This document shows, piece by piece, positions 51,637-61,663 of a stretch of DNA of 64,000 bases. The stretch's first letter is position 1. Each line of letters starts with the position of its first letter. Location of the stretch: the NCBI GenBank assembly GCA_037178625.1, contig CM074142.1:1674001-1738000 (forward strand), in the 5' to 3' direction. Source of the stretch: Skeletonema tropicum (lineage: Eukaryota > Bacillariophyta > Thalassiosirophyceae > Thalassiosirales > Thalassiosiraceae). Position numbers and translations under genes: made by a program. The notes beneath the pieces are model-generated. The model saw only the letters and a program-made list of their open reading frames with translations, ran no database searches and was not told the DNA's origin.

Positions 51637-52563
51637 TTGACGATGAGCAACGAGGTGAACGAGGCTAAGAATGTGGCCGACGAGATATGTGCGTCTTGCG
51701 GCAAATCGGAATGCGATGACATCAAATTGAAGAAATGTAATGCTTGCTATCTTGTGAAATATTGCAGCGTAAATTGTCAGAAGGAGCATAGGCCGCAGCA
51801 CAAACGAGCTTGCAAGAAACGGGCAGCTGAATTACATGATGAGTTTCTATTCAAGCAGCCTGAAAGTTCAAATCTTGGCGATTGCCCAATCTGTCTCTTG
51901 CCGATCCCTATCGCGACAGCGAGTTCTACCATTTATTCATGCTGCAGTAAAGTGGTATGCAATGGCTGCAAACATGCCAATGAGTTGCGAGAGGAAGAAG
52001 AAAGGCTGCCAGCATCATGTCCCTTTTGTCGACATCCAAGGCCGAAAACGGAAGAAGAAGGCCTTCTGAATCAAAAGAAGAGGGCCGAAGCGAACGACCC
52101 AGTTGCATTGTACAATCTGGGCATGGATCGTTTTGTTGCAGGTGAGTATGCGACTGCGGTTGAGTATTGGGAGAAGGCAGCTGAATTGGGTGATATTGAA
52201 TCACACCACAAATTGTCACTCCGATATCTTCAGGGGCATGGTGTTGAAAAGGATACAAAAAAGGCCACACATCACATGGAACGGGCTTCGATTGGTGGTC
52301 ATGTCTTGGCTAGATACAACCTTGGTCAGTTGGAGGGGAGAAAATTTGAGTTTGACAAAGCAGTGAAGCATTTCATCATTGCCGCCAACCTCGGCTATGA
52401 TGCATCAATAGAAAAGCTGAAGGAGTTGTATGCAGGTGGATTTGTTAGCAAATATGATTTTGCTGCTGCCCTTCGTGCATATCAGGCTGCAGTCGATGCA
52501 ACGAAAAGTCCTCAAAGGGATGCAGCAGAAGAGTTTCGAAAGTTTAGAAACGGGGGTGTATGA
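51637..52563 (+). CDS. MYND, RING-like and Sel1-repeat protein
   Basis: The 308-residue product has a MYND finger (residues about 18-59, CASCG to HKRACKK), a RING-like zinc module (about 83-137, CPICLLPI to CPFCRHP) and then Sel1/TPR-like repeats (about 150-295: ALYNLGMDRFVAGEYATAVEYW, SHHKLSLRYLQGHGVEKDTKK, ARYNLGQLE). Such proteins act as scaffolds; the zinc module could give ubiquitin-ligase activity. Cytosolic or nuclear, with no signal peptide. The start may be ATG 51643 (MSNEV), two codons later; the paralog does not settle this. Diatom genomes hold many such genes, as far as I recall. Confidence 0.82.
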   Translation: MTMSNEVNEAKNVADEICASCGKSECDDIKLKKCNACYLVKYCSVNCQKEHRPQHKRACKKRAAELHDEFLFKQPESSNLGDCPICLLPIPIATASSTIYSCCSKVVCNGCKHANELREEEERLPASCPFCRHPRPKTEEEGLLNQKKRAEANDPVALYNLGMDRFVAGEYATAVEYWEKAAELGDIESHHKLSLRYLQGHGVEKDTKKATHHMERASIGGHVLARYNLGQLEGRKFEFDKAVKHFIIAANLGYDASIEKLKELYAGGFVSKYDFAAALRAYQAAVDATKSPQRDAAEEFRKFRNGGV

Positions 52564-52765
52564 AGTTGCAAAAACTGCATTTCGAGCACACACAGGTAAC
52601 GAGTTTATTATTTTTTTTACGATATTGTCAGTGCATTAAGCATGCTACTGCTAGTCATAAATCGAGCATGTGAAAACTGGTACAAAAAGTGATCGATTGG
52701 TTGCAAACTTTCAACACATTGTTTAACATACAATGCGCCCCTCATCATTCACATGACATTCATCA
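52564..52765. other. Short 3' intergenic stretch between convergent genes
   Basis: About 200 bp separate the tail-to-tail MYND/Sel1 gene and the low-complexity gene on the minus strand. No hairpin or other signal was seen. Confidence 0.4.
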
Positions 52766-53320
52766 TCATCTACCCCGCGTATTCCTATCATACTCCTCAC
52801 ACTTAAAATCATACATACTCCATTCCATAGCCTTCCGTATCTGCTCCTCCTCCTCCGCAGCACTACTCGCCAAACGTTGCTTCTCCTCCAAACTCATCTT
52901 CAACACCTCCTCAATCAATTCCTCCTCTCGCACAGCACCACCCTCACCCTCCGCAGACGCCACACTATCACGAATGACACGTTGCATCAATTGTTGTTCT
53001 GCCACCTCTGCCTCCTCTTGTTCGATCCTCGTCTGTTCCAATATTTGGTTCAGCAATTCTTCCTCACTGGATTGCCTTCGTTTGTTTTCTTCCTCTAAAT
53101 GTTCCGATTGCTTCAATGCCATTTCCATCTCAATTTGATACTTTTCTTGTGCTGCTCTTTGACGTTGTTCCTCCTCACGTATCGATTGTTCGGCTATCAT
53201 TCGGACTAAATCATCCTCACCATCGGGTTGTCCTCCTCCTCCTCCCATTGATCCAGGTGGCAATGCCGCCTCCTCATGTGCTCGTGATATCATTTGAGAA
53301 TCGGCAATTGCTCGTTCCAA
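52766..53320 (-). CDS. C-terminal part of a UIM-like protein, after an amber codon
   Basis: This 184-codon stretch continues the 1,012-codon frame upstream without any frame change; only TAG at 53321-53323 lies between. Its first codon is TTG, not ATG. It is strongly charged and helical, with several motifs of the ubiquitin-interacting type (acidic patch, then phi-x-x-A-x-x-x-S): LERAIADSQ, DDLVRMIAEQSIREE, ELIEEVLKMSLEEK, EQIRKAMEWSM. The amber itself falls inside one of them (DADFES, stop, LERAIADSQ). It is therefore very likely part of the same protein in a readthrough, corrected or ancestral state. Confidence 0.65.
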   Translation of the reverse strand: MERAIADSQMISRAHEEAALPPGSMGGGGGQPDGEDDLVRMIAEQSIREEEQRQRAAQEKYQIEMEMALKQSEHLEEENKRRQSSEEELLNQILEQTRIEQEEAEVAEQQLMQRVIRDSVASAEGEGGAVREEELIEEVLKMSLEEKQRLASSAAEEEEQIRKAMEWSMYDFKCEEYDRNTRGR

Positions 53321-56300
53321 CTACGATTCAAAGTCAGCATCATTGTAAATTCGATTATGTGGTGCTTGTCGCTGTCGTTGTTGTTGTCCAATCTCCTCTT
53401 CATTCCGACTTTGTATCGCAGCAGCTTCCAATGCTCTTCGGAATCGAATGTCTTCGTCTACCTGACGACGTGTGTGGGCAGCATGAGTAGCTTGACTTTC
53501 ATTGATAACTCTTCGGATTTCCATGTCGTTCATGTTGCTGCTGTTGCCATGACGCTGTTGCTGGTGCCGTTGCTGGTGCCGTTGACGTTGTTGTTGCGGT
53601 GGTTGCTGCTGCTGCCGCTGCGGCGGACATGCCGACACGGCAGCTGTAATGATATTATCTCGGTGCGTGGATGGGTGTACTTGATGTTGCTGCTGTCGCT
53701 GCTGTGATTGTTGTTGTTGTCGCTGCTGTGGTTGCTGTTGTGGAACCGAAGAAGAAGCTGCCGGTCGCAACGGAACCGGATGTTGATACAACAACGCCTG
53801 ATGCGAAGACTGAGTCGCCGATAGAGGAGGAGAAGGCGACAACAACGGTGAAGGTCGTGGAGACGCCTTGAACGTTTGACGACGATCACGATCACCATCA
53901 CTACTGCCGCTGTCACCACTACGAACACTCAAATCGGGAACCATGGCACGGAATACATCTTTCGATGATGATGTCATTTCTTCTGCAGTTGGGGGAAGAC
54001 CAACTCCTCCACCACCTCCACCTCCACTACCAATGCCACCAGCCACTCCTCCCCCAATTCCCCCTACTCCACCAACATTATTAGTACCAACAACTCCACC
54101 AGATCCACCACTACTCCCCCTTGCAATCATGGCAACACTCAACTCCGAAAAGGGCATGGTATCCAAAAAACTTCCCATGGGTTGTATCGAATCAAATGGA
54201 TTGTATAACATTCCAGCTCCCTGATCTTGTGGTATGAGTGGTGAGGAGGATAGTCGTCTGTCAATGCCGCTACTGCTTCGAAGGTTGATGTTGCTGCTAC
54301 TACTGCGTCGGGGTGGTTGTGTTCTTGTTGTTGACTCTGGTTGTTGTTGTTGTTGTTGATATTGACTCTCGGAATGATACTGACGTAACTGCTGCTGGTG
54401 GTGCTGTTCCACCCCTCCCTGCTGCTCTTGTTGCAGTTGTTGATGTTGCAACAATACCTGCTGCTGCACATACAATCTCGAATCCACCATTGGGGGAGAC
54501 TCTGTCACTCTAGTACCAGCAGCAGCTGCAGAACGTCTTGATACCAACGGTGATGTTGATGATGCACCCACATTGTTGTTCGAACTAGTATTCACACCAC
54601 CACCTCCACCAGTAGTCAATGGAGACTTCTTCCTCGATAACGGATAATAAGTATTCAAATCGGCAATAATCGCATCTTGATTACGTTGATACTGTTCTCG
54701 CAAAAGTATCTCTGTAATGGACGATGAATTATTATTATTGCTGCTGCTGGTGGTGTTCGAATGATGATGATTTGATGCAGCTGCAGCAGCAGCGGTGGAG
54801 GAATCACGAGGAGATGATCGAAATGCCGAAGAAGAATTTGCAGCAGCTGCTGCTACAGCCGCAGCGGCACGTTGCTCTTCTAAATATTCTTGATATCTTC
54901 TTTGTTGATCTGTTGTAGTAGTATATCTTGACCCAGTGTTACTACTACTACTACTCTCAGGACGAGGAGGAGGATAGTGTGAGTGTGATGAATGATCCCC
55001 CATCAGTATCATTTCCCCCATTAATCTCAAAGTATCGGCATCTCCACCACTACTACCTCCAGCAGCAGCAGCAGCCGCTTGAAGAGCAGCTGCTTGAAGA
55101 GCAGCAGCAGCACGTTGATTACGTAAACAATGTTGTTGATATTGCTGTTCCAATTGTGCCGATGAGGAAGTTGTTGACAAATTATTATTCGCTATTGTTG
55201 AATTTGCACCACCAGCAGTAGCTGAAGAAGGAAGAGGAGGAAGCATCATCATCTCTTGTCCTCCTCCTCCTCCTCCCCCCAACAAATAGGATGAATTGGA
55301 ATGATGATTACCATTAAATCCACCACCAATCCTCCTCCTCCTCCCATCATCATACTCATCCCTATACAAATCACCACCTTGATCCTCCACCTGTTCATCC
55401 AACACAATCCCCCGTCGTTCCAAAGCCTCATCCGCATCCTGACCAGTCAACACATCCACCACAAATAAATCATACTCCCTATTATTATTATCACTACCCT
55501 CCTGTATTTCATAATGGATCTTTCGATTGGTAAATATCTTTTCCAATACAGTTCGTAATCCACCACCCTTTTTATTGTTACTGCTATTGGTACTACTTGA
55601 GGCTGCTGTTTGAATGGTACAATACGACGATGTAACCTCCTGATGATGTTTCATCATCATGGAGTTGTTGTTGTTGTTGTTGGAGGAGGAGTAGAAATAG
55701 CGAGCAGTTTCAGTCTCATCAAGGATAGTTTCACGAACTTCCTCGAGGAAGGATTTCACTTCCATGATGGCTTCTTCGAGTTTACGAAAATTGCGCATGT
55801 CAAGTGTGTGTGTGTTGGGATGATGATGATGATGTGTGAGGGGTAGTGTTGCTGTCGCTGTTGCTGTTTGAGAGGAGGAGGATATTGCCGTGGTGGTGGT
55901 AGTCGCTGGTGGTTTGTTGTTGATATTTATGGTGGTGGAGAGAGCATTATTGGCAGATGTTGATTGTATTGGTGGATTATTTCGATTAGTTTGAAATGGA
56001 ATTGGTGGTGGTGGTTCTTTTGCTGTTGCAGCTGCTCTATTATCTCTGGTCAAGCCATGTTGATGAGTGGACGTAGTGTCATATCCATTATTATTCGTAC
56101 TTCTATTATTATTGGCAGTGTTGATATTATCAACTTCTCTATCATCTCTATCATTCGTAGTGGCGACATTATTATTATTACCGCCACCGCCATTATTATT
56201 AGTTAATAATCCATGATCCTCATCTTCATCGTCGTCGCCGCCATGGCCATGGCCGTGAGCGACATGATGAGGAGTCATCCCCGAGAGAGATGAAATGGCG

Positions 56301-56359
56301 GAAGATGACGAATCGGAGGAGGTGTTGCGGTGGTTGCGGTTGCTTAATTGTCGTCGCAT
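53321..56359 (-). CDS. Low-complexity Asn/Ser/Gln-rich protein with UIM-like motifs
   Basis: The 1,012-residue frame is dominated by Asn, Ser, Gln, His, Ala and Gly runs encoded by trinucleotide repeats. Two conserved-looking blocks stand out: residues about 188-215 (FRKLEEAIMEVKSFLEEVRETILD) and about 260-330 (LRTVLEKIFTNRKIHYEIQEG, EYDLFVVDVLTGQDADEALERRG). The C terminus starts a series of helical UIM-like motifs (EIRRVINESQ, RFRRALEAAAIQS). It may bind ubiquitin and form condensates, but I recognise no named family. It ends at a TAG that looks accidental because the motif series continues beyond it. An intron over the TAG is not supported by GT-AG borders. Confidence 0.65.
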   Translation of the reverse strand: MRRQLSNRNHRNTSSDSSSSAISSLSGMTPHHVAHGHGHGGDDDEDEDHGLLTNNNGGGGNNNNVATTNDRDDREVDNINTANNNRSTNNNGYDTTSTHQHGLTRDNRAAATAKEPPPPIPFQTNRNNPPIQSTSANNALSTTININNKPPATTTTTAISSSSQTATATATLPLTHHHHHPNTHTLDMRNFRKLEEAIMEVKSFLEEVRETILDETETARYFYSSSNNNNNNSMMMKHHQEVTSSYCTIQTAASSSTNSSNNKKGGGLRTVLEKIFTNRKIHYEIQEGSDNNNREYDLFVVDVLTGQDADEALERRGIVLDEQVEDQGGDLYRDEYDDGRRRRIGGGFNGNHHSNSSYLLGGGGGGGQEMMMLPPLPSSATAGGANSTIANNNLSTTSSSAQLEQQYQQHCLRNQRAAAALQAAALQAAAAAAGGSSGGDADTLRLMGEMILMGDHSSHSHYPPPRPESSSSSNTGSRYTTTTDQQRRYQEYLEEQRAAAAVAAAAANSSSAFRSSPRDSSTAAAAAASNHHHSNTTSSSNNNNSSSITEILLREQYQRNQDAIIADLNTYYPLSRKKSPLTTGGGGGVNTSSNNNVGASSTSPLVSRRSAAAAGTRVTESPPMVDSRLYVQQQVLLQHQQLQQEQQGGVEQHHQQQLRQYHSESQYQQQQQQPESTTRTQPPRRSSSSNINLRSSSGIDRRLSSSPLIPQDQGAGMLYNPFDSIQPMGSFLDTMPFSELSVAMIARGSSGGSGGVVGTNNVGGVGGIGGGVAGGIGSGGGGGGGVGLPPTAEEMTSSSKDVFRAMVPDLSVRSGDSGSSDGDRDRRQTFKASPRPSPLLSPSPPLSATQSSHQALLYQHPVPLRPAASSSVPQQQPQQRQQQQSQQRQQQHQVHPSTHRDNIITAAVSACPPQRQQQQPPQQQRQRHQQRHQQQRHGNSSNMNDMEIRRVINESQATHAAHTRRQVDEDIRFRRALEAAAIQSRNEEEIGQQQRQRQAPHNRIYNDADFES

Positions 56360-56563
56360 GATGAATTATTATTGAAAGATATTATTGTACAATACCATGA
56401 TGTGACTATTCATTGCATGCGTTGCAAGTTATGTTGCAAATGGCACATGGCTGGAACATCACAACATTCTGGAAGGTAAAATCAGAAAGAATCATCTAAA
56501 TCGGCTCTAAATAGCTACTATCTGTGCGAACCCCCACGTGAGACATACAGCATGCATTACCAG

Positions 56564-57171
56564 GTCGAGTACATAGCACGAACAGTACCTACCCCCCTAA
56601 CTTTGCTTGTAGGTACCCCCCCTCCAAATCTCAGCCTAGTGTAAAGTTTTGTTCCCCCCTCACCGACATACTTTACTGTAGGTAGGGCTCTTATTTTAGG
56701 TAAACGCTTAGGTTAGGACCATTGAACACACATCTATCTTAATGAATACCTTACTACTTCCTTCTTTTGTGTTAAGGACAGTGAACGCATCATGCTTAAG
56801 ACAATATTTCTTGCACACATTTTGCTCGAGCACATCTTGTTCCCTACACAGCAGACTTGCAATAGATGCAAGTCGTCACTTTTTACTTGTTTTTCTTCAC
56901 AACCTTGTAGTATGTTTGGAATTCATTGCACTCTGGTATGAATAATGGAACGGACTGTCTCACCCCAGTGCTTCATTTAATTCAGTAGTACACACAAGAT
57001 GCAATTCATAGTACATAGTAGCATGATGTGCAAAGTCCTCCGACATTGTGTGGTGGATGATGTCGACATTGAAGGTGGTGATTTTCGAGTTGTACCCCCC
57101 CCCCCAGAACTCAGCCTAGCCAAAATTATTTCTGTACCCCCCCCCCCCGGGTACTGTTCGTGCTACTCGAC
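56564..57171. mobile_element. 608-bp TIR element with poly-C tracts
   Basis: The left arm 56564-56589 (GTCGAGTA, CAT, AGCACGAACAGTACC) is mirrored by 57150-57171 apart from the 3-nt CAT. Subterminal regions share CAGCCTAG and poly-C tracts (around 56600-56660 and 57096-57148). No coding region and no clear target duplication. Confidence 0.65.
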
Positions 57172-58012
57172 TTCCTGTACCTGCAATACCCTTTCTCCCT
57201 CTAAGTAAGAGTTAATAACTCGAAATACGATTGGAATCATTGAATCGGGCCCATTATGATGTAGACAGAGTAGTGTAGTGCAATACTCGGGGGGCATGCA
57301 GGCTCATAATGGAAGTAAACACAAACCATCATGTAAGTAGTTGCCCGCCTCTAGAGAGAAACAGATGAAGATTTCCATTTTTTCACCAGCAGAAATTGGT
57401 GGTGGGGGACTGGGTGGGGGGGGATATATGGGATATTTCTAGCAGCACGGAGATCATAATATGGGACCTCCTCTGCTCCTGTGGTAACAACATTGCACTA
57501 ATGTCGATATTGTAACGAAGACAAATTATTATGCGGAGGGCTGTGGCGAGGTAATCGTTACCCAAGGCATGCCATCGGACGAAGAAGTGATTCATGTCAA
57601 GATGCACATCGTTTTGTCTCTCTCCTTGCAAAAATGTGTCTTTTGACTGGATGCCCGAATATCTTGAACTTGAAGCAAGCGTTCAAAAATTATTGCAAGC
57701 ATTCATATGTGATTCCAAAAAAAAGCAGTCACTGTATAGTGCTACAAAACGTCAGATGATGTGACCATATGTGCCTATGCAAATTATGTATATCACTGAT
57801 ATTCTTCCACCCCTTTTTGTTTTTGTTTGAACGAAAGATGCCACACACGACAAGCATGCCACAAGCAAACCTCATCCTTGAAAGCGAAAAGATAGTACTT
57901 CTCACACTCAGCTAACATCATGTAGCATTTCAGAAGATGGAACCAAAATCAAAATCTCTCTCCGTTGTTGTTGTTCTACCCTTAGTGTGCCACAGCATCA
58001 TCAGAATGCTGC
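57172..58012. other. Intergenic stretch
   Basis: Nothing supported. It contains G-rich runs near 57400-57425 and short frames without domains. It is downstream of the first GT90-like gene. Confidence 0.5.
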
Positions 58013-59422
58013 TTACCTATTGCTCACCACCTCCTTTGTATCGGGCGCACACATGGACAAAGCATCATCGAACTGTTCTACATATGATGTCACGAGAGCC
58101 TTTTGCAGATATTCGGTGTCCTTCTGGGCTTGTTTACTCATCCACAAATGTTCAATGAACTCTGTCGCCCTCTGCGATATTTCCTGACATGCCTCGTCGT
58201 GCTCATTCGCCCACTTCACCATTTCAAGTAGATTGGAGTAGTCAGTCGACAAAGGAATGTAATGAACGAAGGGGACAAGCAGATCTTCCATTGCCCACGT
58301 TGCAACTGTCGGTCGAGACATGAAGACTACCGAATTAGAGTACAGCATCCACTTCAATCCAGTTGCAACATCATTGCCTTCCACACTCAAGAGATACTTG
58401 TATCGATTCATTTCGACAAGAGACTGCTTCTTACGAAGGTATTGAGTCCTCACATACTCACTCTTGAAGCCAGTACCCATCTGCACAACTTTACTAAACG
58501 CAATGTCTGTATGGTTATCATCATATTTGATCCACTGAGCAAGATAATCAAGACGACTTGTGTCAGTATCCTCATTGTACGTGGTGCTACCACGCCAAAA
58601 TATTTTGGGTAGCTTTTCCGACCATGGTACTTCCTTCCCTTGCTTCACAATGTCTCGATGGTAACTCTCCAAATCATTGTAGTGGCGTTCTTTGTTCAGT
58701 AGCCACACGATGGGCTGAGGAGCAAATGATAATGCCGATCGACGTGCCTTGGTGATGATTGGTAGAGTTTCATTAAAACCATGTGCCCTATCTCCGAAGC
58801 TTACTAGCCAGTGGTTGTTGCTGCTGTCAGCTTCATCAAGAGTGTTGTTGATCGTATCATACGCATCTCTGCAATATTTCATAATGCCTTTATTTGCATG
58901 CCTACTCATACACTCTTTGATGTCAGTAGTGTGCATCATGATATCCACATCACAAACGAAATTGTAGTCAGTTACGTCGCGCAGAAGTTTGCATTCAGAA
59001 TCAGGAACAGTCCAATCTGATCTGTTGAACCAGTCTCCCATGTAGTATTGTAGCCTCTGTTGTACGCTTGGAAATTGATAGCTAGCTACCTTGAGGAACG
59101 AGGAAGTTTCCTTTGTATGAGATGCTGTGTTATTGTCTTGTGTTATCTTCTCGTCCACGGCAAGAACATGCTCATCGGCTTCCAAAATATTCGCTTCTTT
59201 TGCACCCTCAGCATTCGATTCATTCGACACAGAGGCATTGTGCTCAACAGCATGAACGCTACTACCTTGCAGCTCATTCAAGCTCAGGAGGGTTTGATGG
59301 AGACTCCTCCCACTCCCCCAAGCGAGTAAGATGACGCAAGCAATCGCTTTGATGCCAAATAATGACATGCGCCGAGGCGGCTCTCCCGACATGGACCTTG
59401 ACAATTGCTCAAATGGCACCAT
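58013..59422 (-). CDS. CAP10/GT90-like glycosyltransferase, copy 1
   Basis: The 469-residue product has a short tail, a membrane anchor (GIKAIACVILLAWGSG, about residues 23-38), a stem and a lumenal domain. Family signatures include KIFWRGSTTY, then NRYKYLLSVEGNDVATGLKW, SNSVVFMSRP and LVPFVHYIPLSTDYSNLLEM, as in the lipopolysaccharide-modifying/O-glucosyltransferase (CAP10) fold. It would transfer a sugar to a protein or glycan in the endoplasmic reticulum or Golgi; the specific sugar is unknown. The end differs from copy 2 only in the last three residues. Several sequons (NRS, NHT, NET) are present. It lies 753 bp from copy 2, same strand. Confidence 0.8.
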   Translation of the reverse strand: MVPFEQLSRSMSGEPPRRMSLFGIKAIACVILLAWGSGRSLHQTLLSLNELQGSSVHAVEHNASVSNESNAEGAKEANILEADEHVLAVDEKITQDNNTASHTKETSSFLKVASYQFPSVQQRLQYYMGDWFNRSDWTVPDSECKLLRDVTDYNFVCDVDIMMHTTDIKECMSRHANKGIMKYCRDAYDTINNTLDEADSSNNHWLVSFGDRAHGFNETLPIITKARRSALSFAPQPIVWLLNKERHYNDLESYHRDIVKQGKEVPWSEKLPKIFWRGSTTYNEDTDTSRLDYLAQWIKYDDNHTDIAFSKVVQMGTGFKSEYVRTQYLRKKQSLVEMNRYKYLLSVEGNDVATGLKWMLYSNSVVFMSRPTVATWAMEDLLVPFVHYIPLSTDYSNLLEMVKWANEHDEACQEISQRATEFIEHLWMSKQAQKDTEYLQKALVTSYVEQFDDALSMCAPDTKEVVSNR

Positions 59423-60175
59423 CCGTTGTCCTTCGTCGGTCGTTGTTAACCTATATATAATTTCCTTTGATGGTGCATACTTAGGTAGGAGTACCGAAGT
59501 AATTTTCTCATTGTATGTTGGCGATATCTATCTAGCCGAGGAAAAACGTAACGCGAACGGGGGCATTTTTCTCAGGGACGGGAGGCTGTGTCATTTATCA
59601 ACAAAAAGGGAGAAAAAAGAGGAGAAAAATCGCCTCCGGCCACCTAAGTATCTGTCCATCCGCAGATGCTTTTCTTGACCAACACCTGTGATACAACATT
59701 GGTTACCGTGCGTAGCACTGAAGTAAACTAAAATGGTTCCCTGCTAAAATCGACGCACCGGCCACAAAGATCTAAGGTACACTCCTCACGGCCGGATGAA
59801 GTCGTCGCATCCGGAGAGGAGGTATCATCGAAGTAATTGCAGTGCACTGGATCAATCTTGTGACTGGCTGCACACAGACTTCCGCCTCGAGCGTAATTGT
59901 GGCTACGGAAGATTTGATATTACTCAATTGGGAAGGAAGTGCCCCTGGAGCTGTAGAGATTACAACGTATGCTCAATGCCCGGAGAGCATCATTGAATGC
60001 AATATTCATATTTTGTGAAATATCTATGTGGTGAAATTAATGAAGGTAATAACCTGATCACATGGAGTCGCACTCCTACCCGTGTACCATCTTCATTAAT
60101 TCTTGTCTAAATATTCAATGAGGGGACTACCACTTCACCAGATGTGAATGCTGATACATAGTAACATACTTATCA
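59423..60175. other. Spacer between GT90-like copies
   Basis: Holds the leader of copy 1 and the 3' region of copy 2. An 11-bp inverted repeat AATTAATGAAG/CTTCATTAATT occurs at about 60036-60107. The plus-strand frame 59796-59996 has no domain. No gene is supported. Confidence 0.5.
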
Positions 60176-61663
60176 TTACATACTAATCACCACCTCCTTT
60201 GTATCGGGCGCACACATGGACAAAGCACCATCGAACTGATCTACATATGATGTCACGAGAGCCTTTTGCAGGTATTCGGTGTCCTTCTTGGCTTGTTTAC
60301 TCATCCACAAATGTTCAATGAACTCCGTTGCCCTCTGTGATATTTCCTGACATGCCTCGTCGTGCTCATTCGCCCACTTCACCATTTCAAGTAGATTGGA
60401 GTAATCAGTCGACAAAGGAATGTAATGAACGAATGGAACAAGCAGATCTTCCATTGCCCACGTTGCAACTGTCGGTCGAGACATGAAGACTACTGAATTA
60501 GAGTACAACATCCATTTCAATCCAGTTGCAACATCATTGCCTTCCACACTCAAGAGATACTTGTATCGATTCATTTCGACAAGAGACTGTTTCTTACGAA
60601 GGTATTGAGTCCTCACATAATCACTCTTGAAGCCAGTACCCATCTGCACAACTTTACTAAACGCAATGTCTGTATGGTTATCATCATAGTTGATCCACTG
60701 AGAAAGATAATCAAGACGACTAGTGTCAGTATCCTTATTGTACGTGGTGCTACCACGCCAAAATATTTTGGGTAGCTTTTTCGACCATGGTACTTCCTTC
60801 CCTTGCTTCACAATGTCTCGACGATATCTCTCCAAATCATTGTAGTGGCGTTCTTTGTTCAGTAGCCACACGATGGGCTGAGGAGCAAATGATAATGCCG
60901 ATCGACGTGCCTTGGTAATGATTGGTAGAGTTTCCTTAATTCCATGTGCCCTATCTCCGAAGCTTACTAGCCAGTGGTTGTTGCTGCTGTCTGCTTCATC
61001 AAGAGTGTTGTTGATCATATCATACGTATCTCTGCAATATATTGCTTTTACTCTCTTTCGATGGCTACGCATACACTCTTTGAAGTCAGTTGTACGGAAC
61101 ATCACATCATGCCAGACTTTTTGATAGTCTATTACTTCACGTAGGAGGTCACAATCAGAATCAGGAACAGTCCAATCTGATCTGTTGTACCAGTCTCCCA
61201 TGTAATATTGTAGCCTCTGTTGTACGCTTGGAAATTGATAGCTAGCTACGTTGAGGGACGAGGGAGAGGAAGATTCATCTGCATGTGAAGGAAGCATTTG
61301 TTGCTGGTCGTCGGCAAGCATTTGCATCTCATTCTCATCCTCCATCTTGTCTTCTTTTGCGCCTTCAGCGGTCGTTGCTCGTGACGCGGGGAACTCATTA
61401 TGAACACTTCTAATGTTGTTGATATACTCATACTGATATGAGCTGTGGAGCATAACCCCTCTTACCATAGCAAGCAGGATGACACAAGCAAATGCCGTTT
61501 TGATACCATCGCCAAAAAATGATGGCACACGCTGGGGTGGTGGAGAGGAGACTTGCCAGCCCGCTCTTGACCTTGATCCCTCCTCTGATATTCGTTGTTT
61601 AGATGATGGTTCCATTGTTATTACTGCATCACTCTTGAGAACAATATTTGGCTGTTGGTACAA
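60176..61663 (-). CDS. CAP10/GT90-like glycosyltransferase, copy 2
   Basis: The 495-residue frame has the same layout as copy 1: anchor (GIKTAFACVILLAMVRGVML, about residues 53-72), an acidic stem with Glu/Asp/Gln runs, and a catalytic domain with identical signatures (KIFWRGSTT, SVEGNDVATGLKW, VHYIPLSTDYSN). ATG 61663 and ATG 61615 (MEPSSKQR, conserved in the third copy) are both possible; I favour 61615. Differences from copy 1 concentrate in the stem and around residues 170-190. It is the parent-like sequence of the inverted third copy at 63080. Confidence 0.8.
   Translation of the reverse strand: MYQQPNIVLKSDAVITMEPSSKQRISEEGSRSRAGWQVSSPPPQRVPSFFGDGIKTAFACVILLAMVRGVMLHSSYQYEYINNIRSVHNEFPASRATTAEGAKEDKMEDENEMQMLADDQQQMLPSHADESSSPSSLNVASYQFPSVQQRLQYYMGDWYNRSDWTVPDSDCDLLREVIDYQKVWHDVMFRTTDFKECMRSHRKRVKAIYCRDTYDMINNTLDEADSSNNHWLVSFGDRAHGIKETLPIITKARRSALSFAPQPIVWLLNKERHYNDLERYRRDIVKQGKEVPWSKKLPKIFWRGSTTYNKDTDTSRLDYLSQWINYDDNHTDIAFSKVVQMGTGFKSDYVRTQYLRKKQSLVEMNRYKYLLSVEGNDVATGLKWMLYSNSVVFMSRPTVATWAMEDLLVPFVHYIPLSTDYSNLLEMVKWANEHDEACQEISQRATEFIEHLWMSKQAKKDTEYLQKALVTSYVDQFDGALSMCAPDTKEVVISM

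Noticed and set aside
2574..53323. TAG reassigned to an amino acid throughout this genome
   Set aside because: Other genes here end with TAG in normal places (for example 40257-40259), and most frames use all three stops. Two isolated TAGs are better explained individually.
53321..56359. Complementary-strand frames over the low-complexity gene (for example 53671-54224)
   Set aside because: They are mirror products of trinucleotide repeats and do not cover the conserved blocks.
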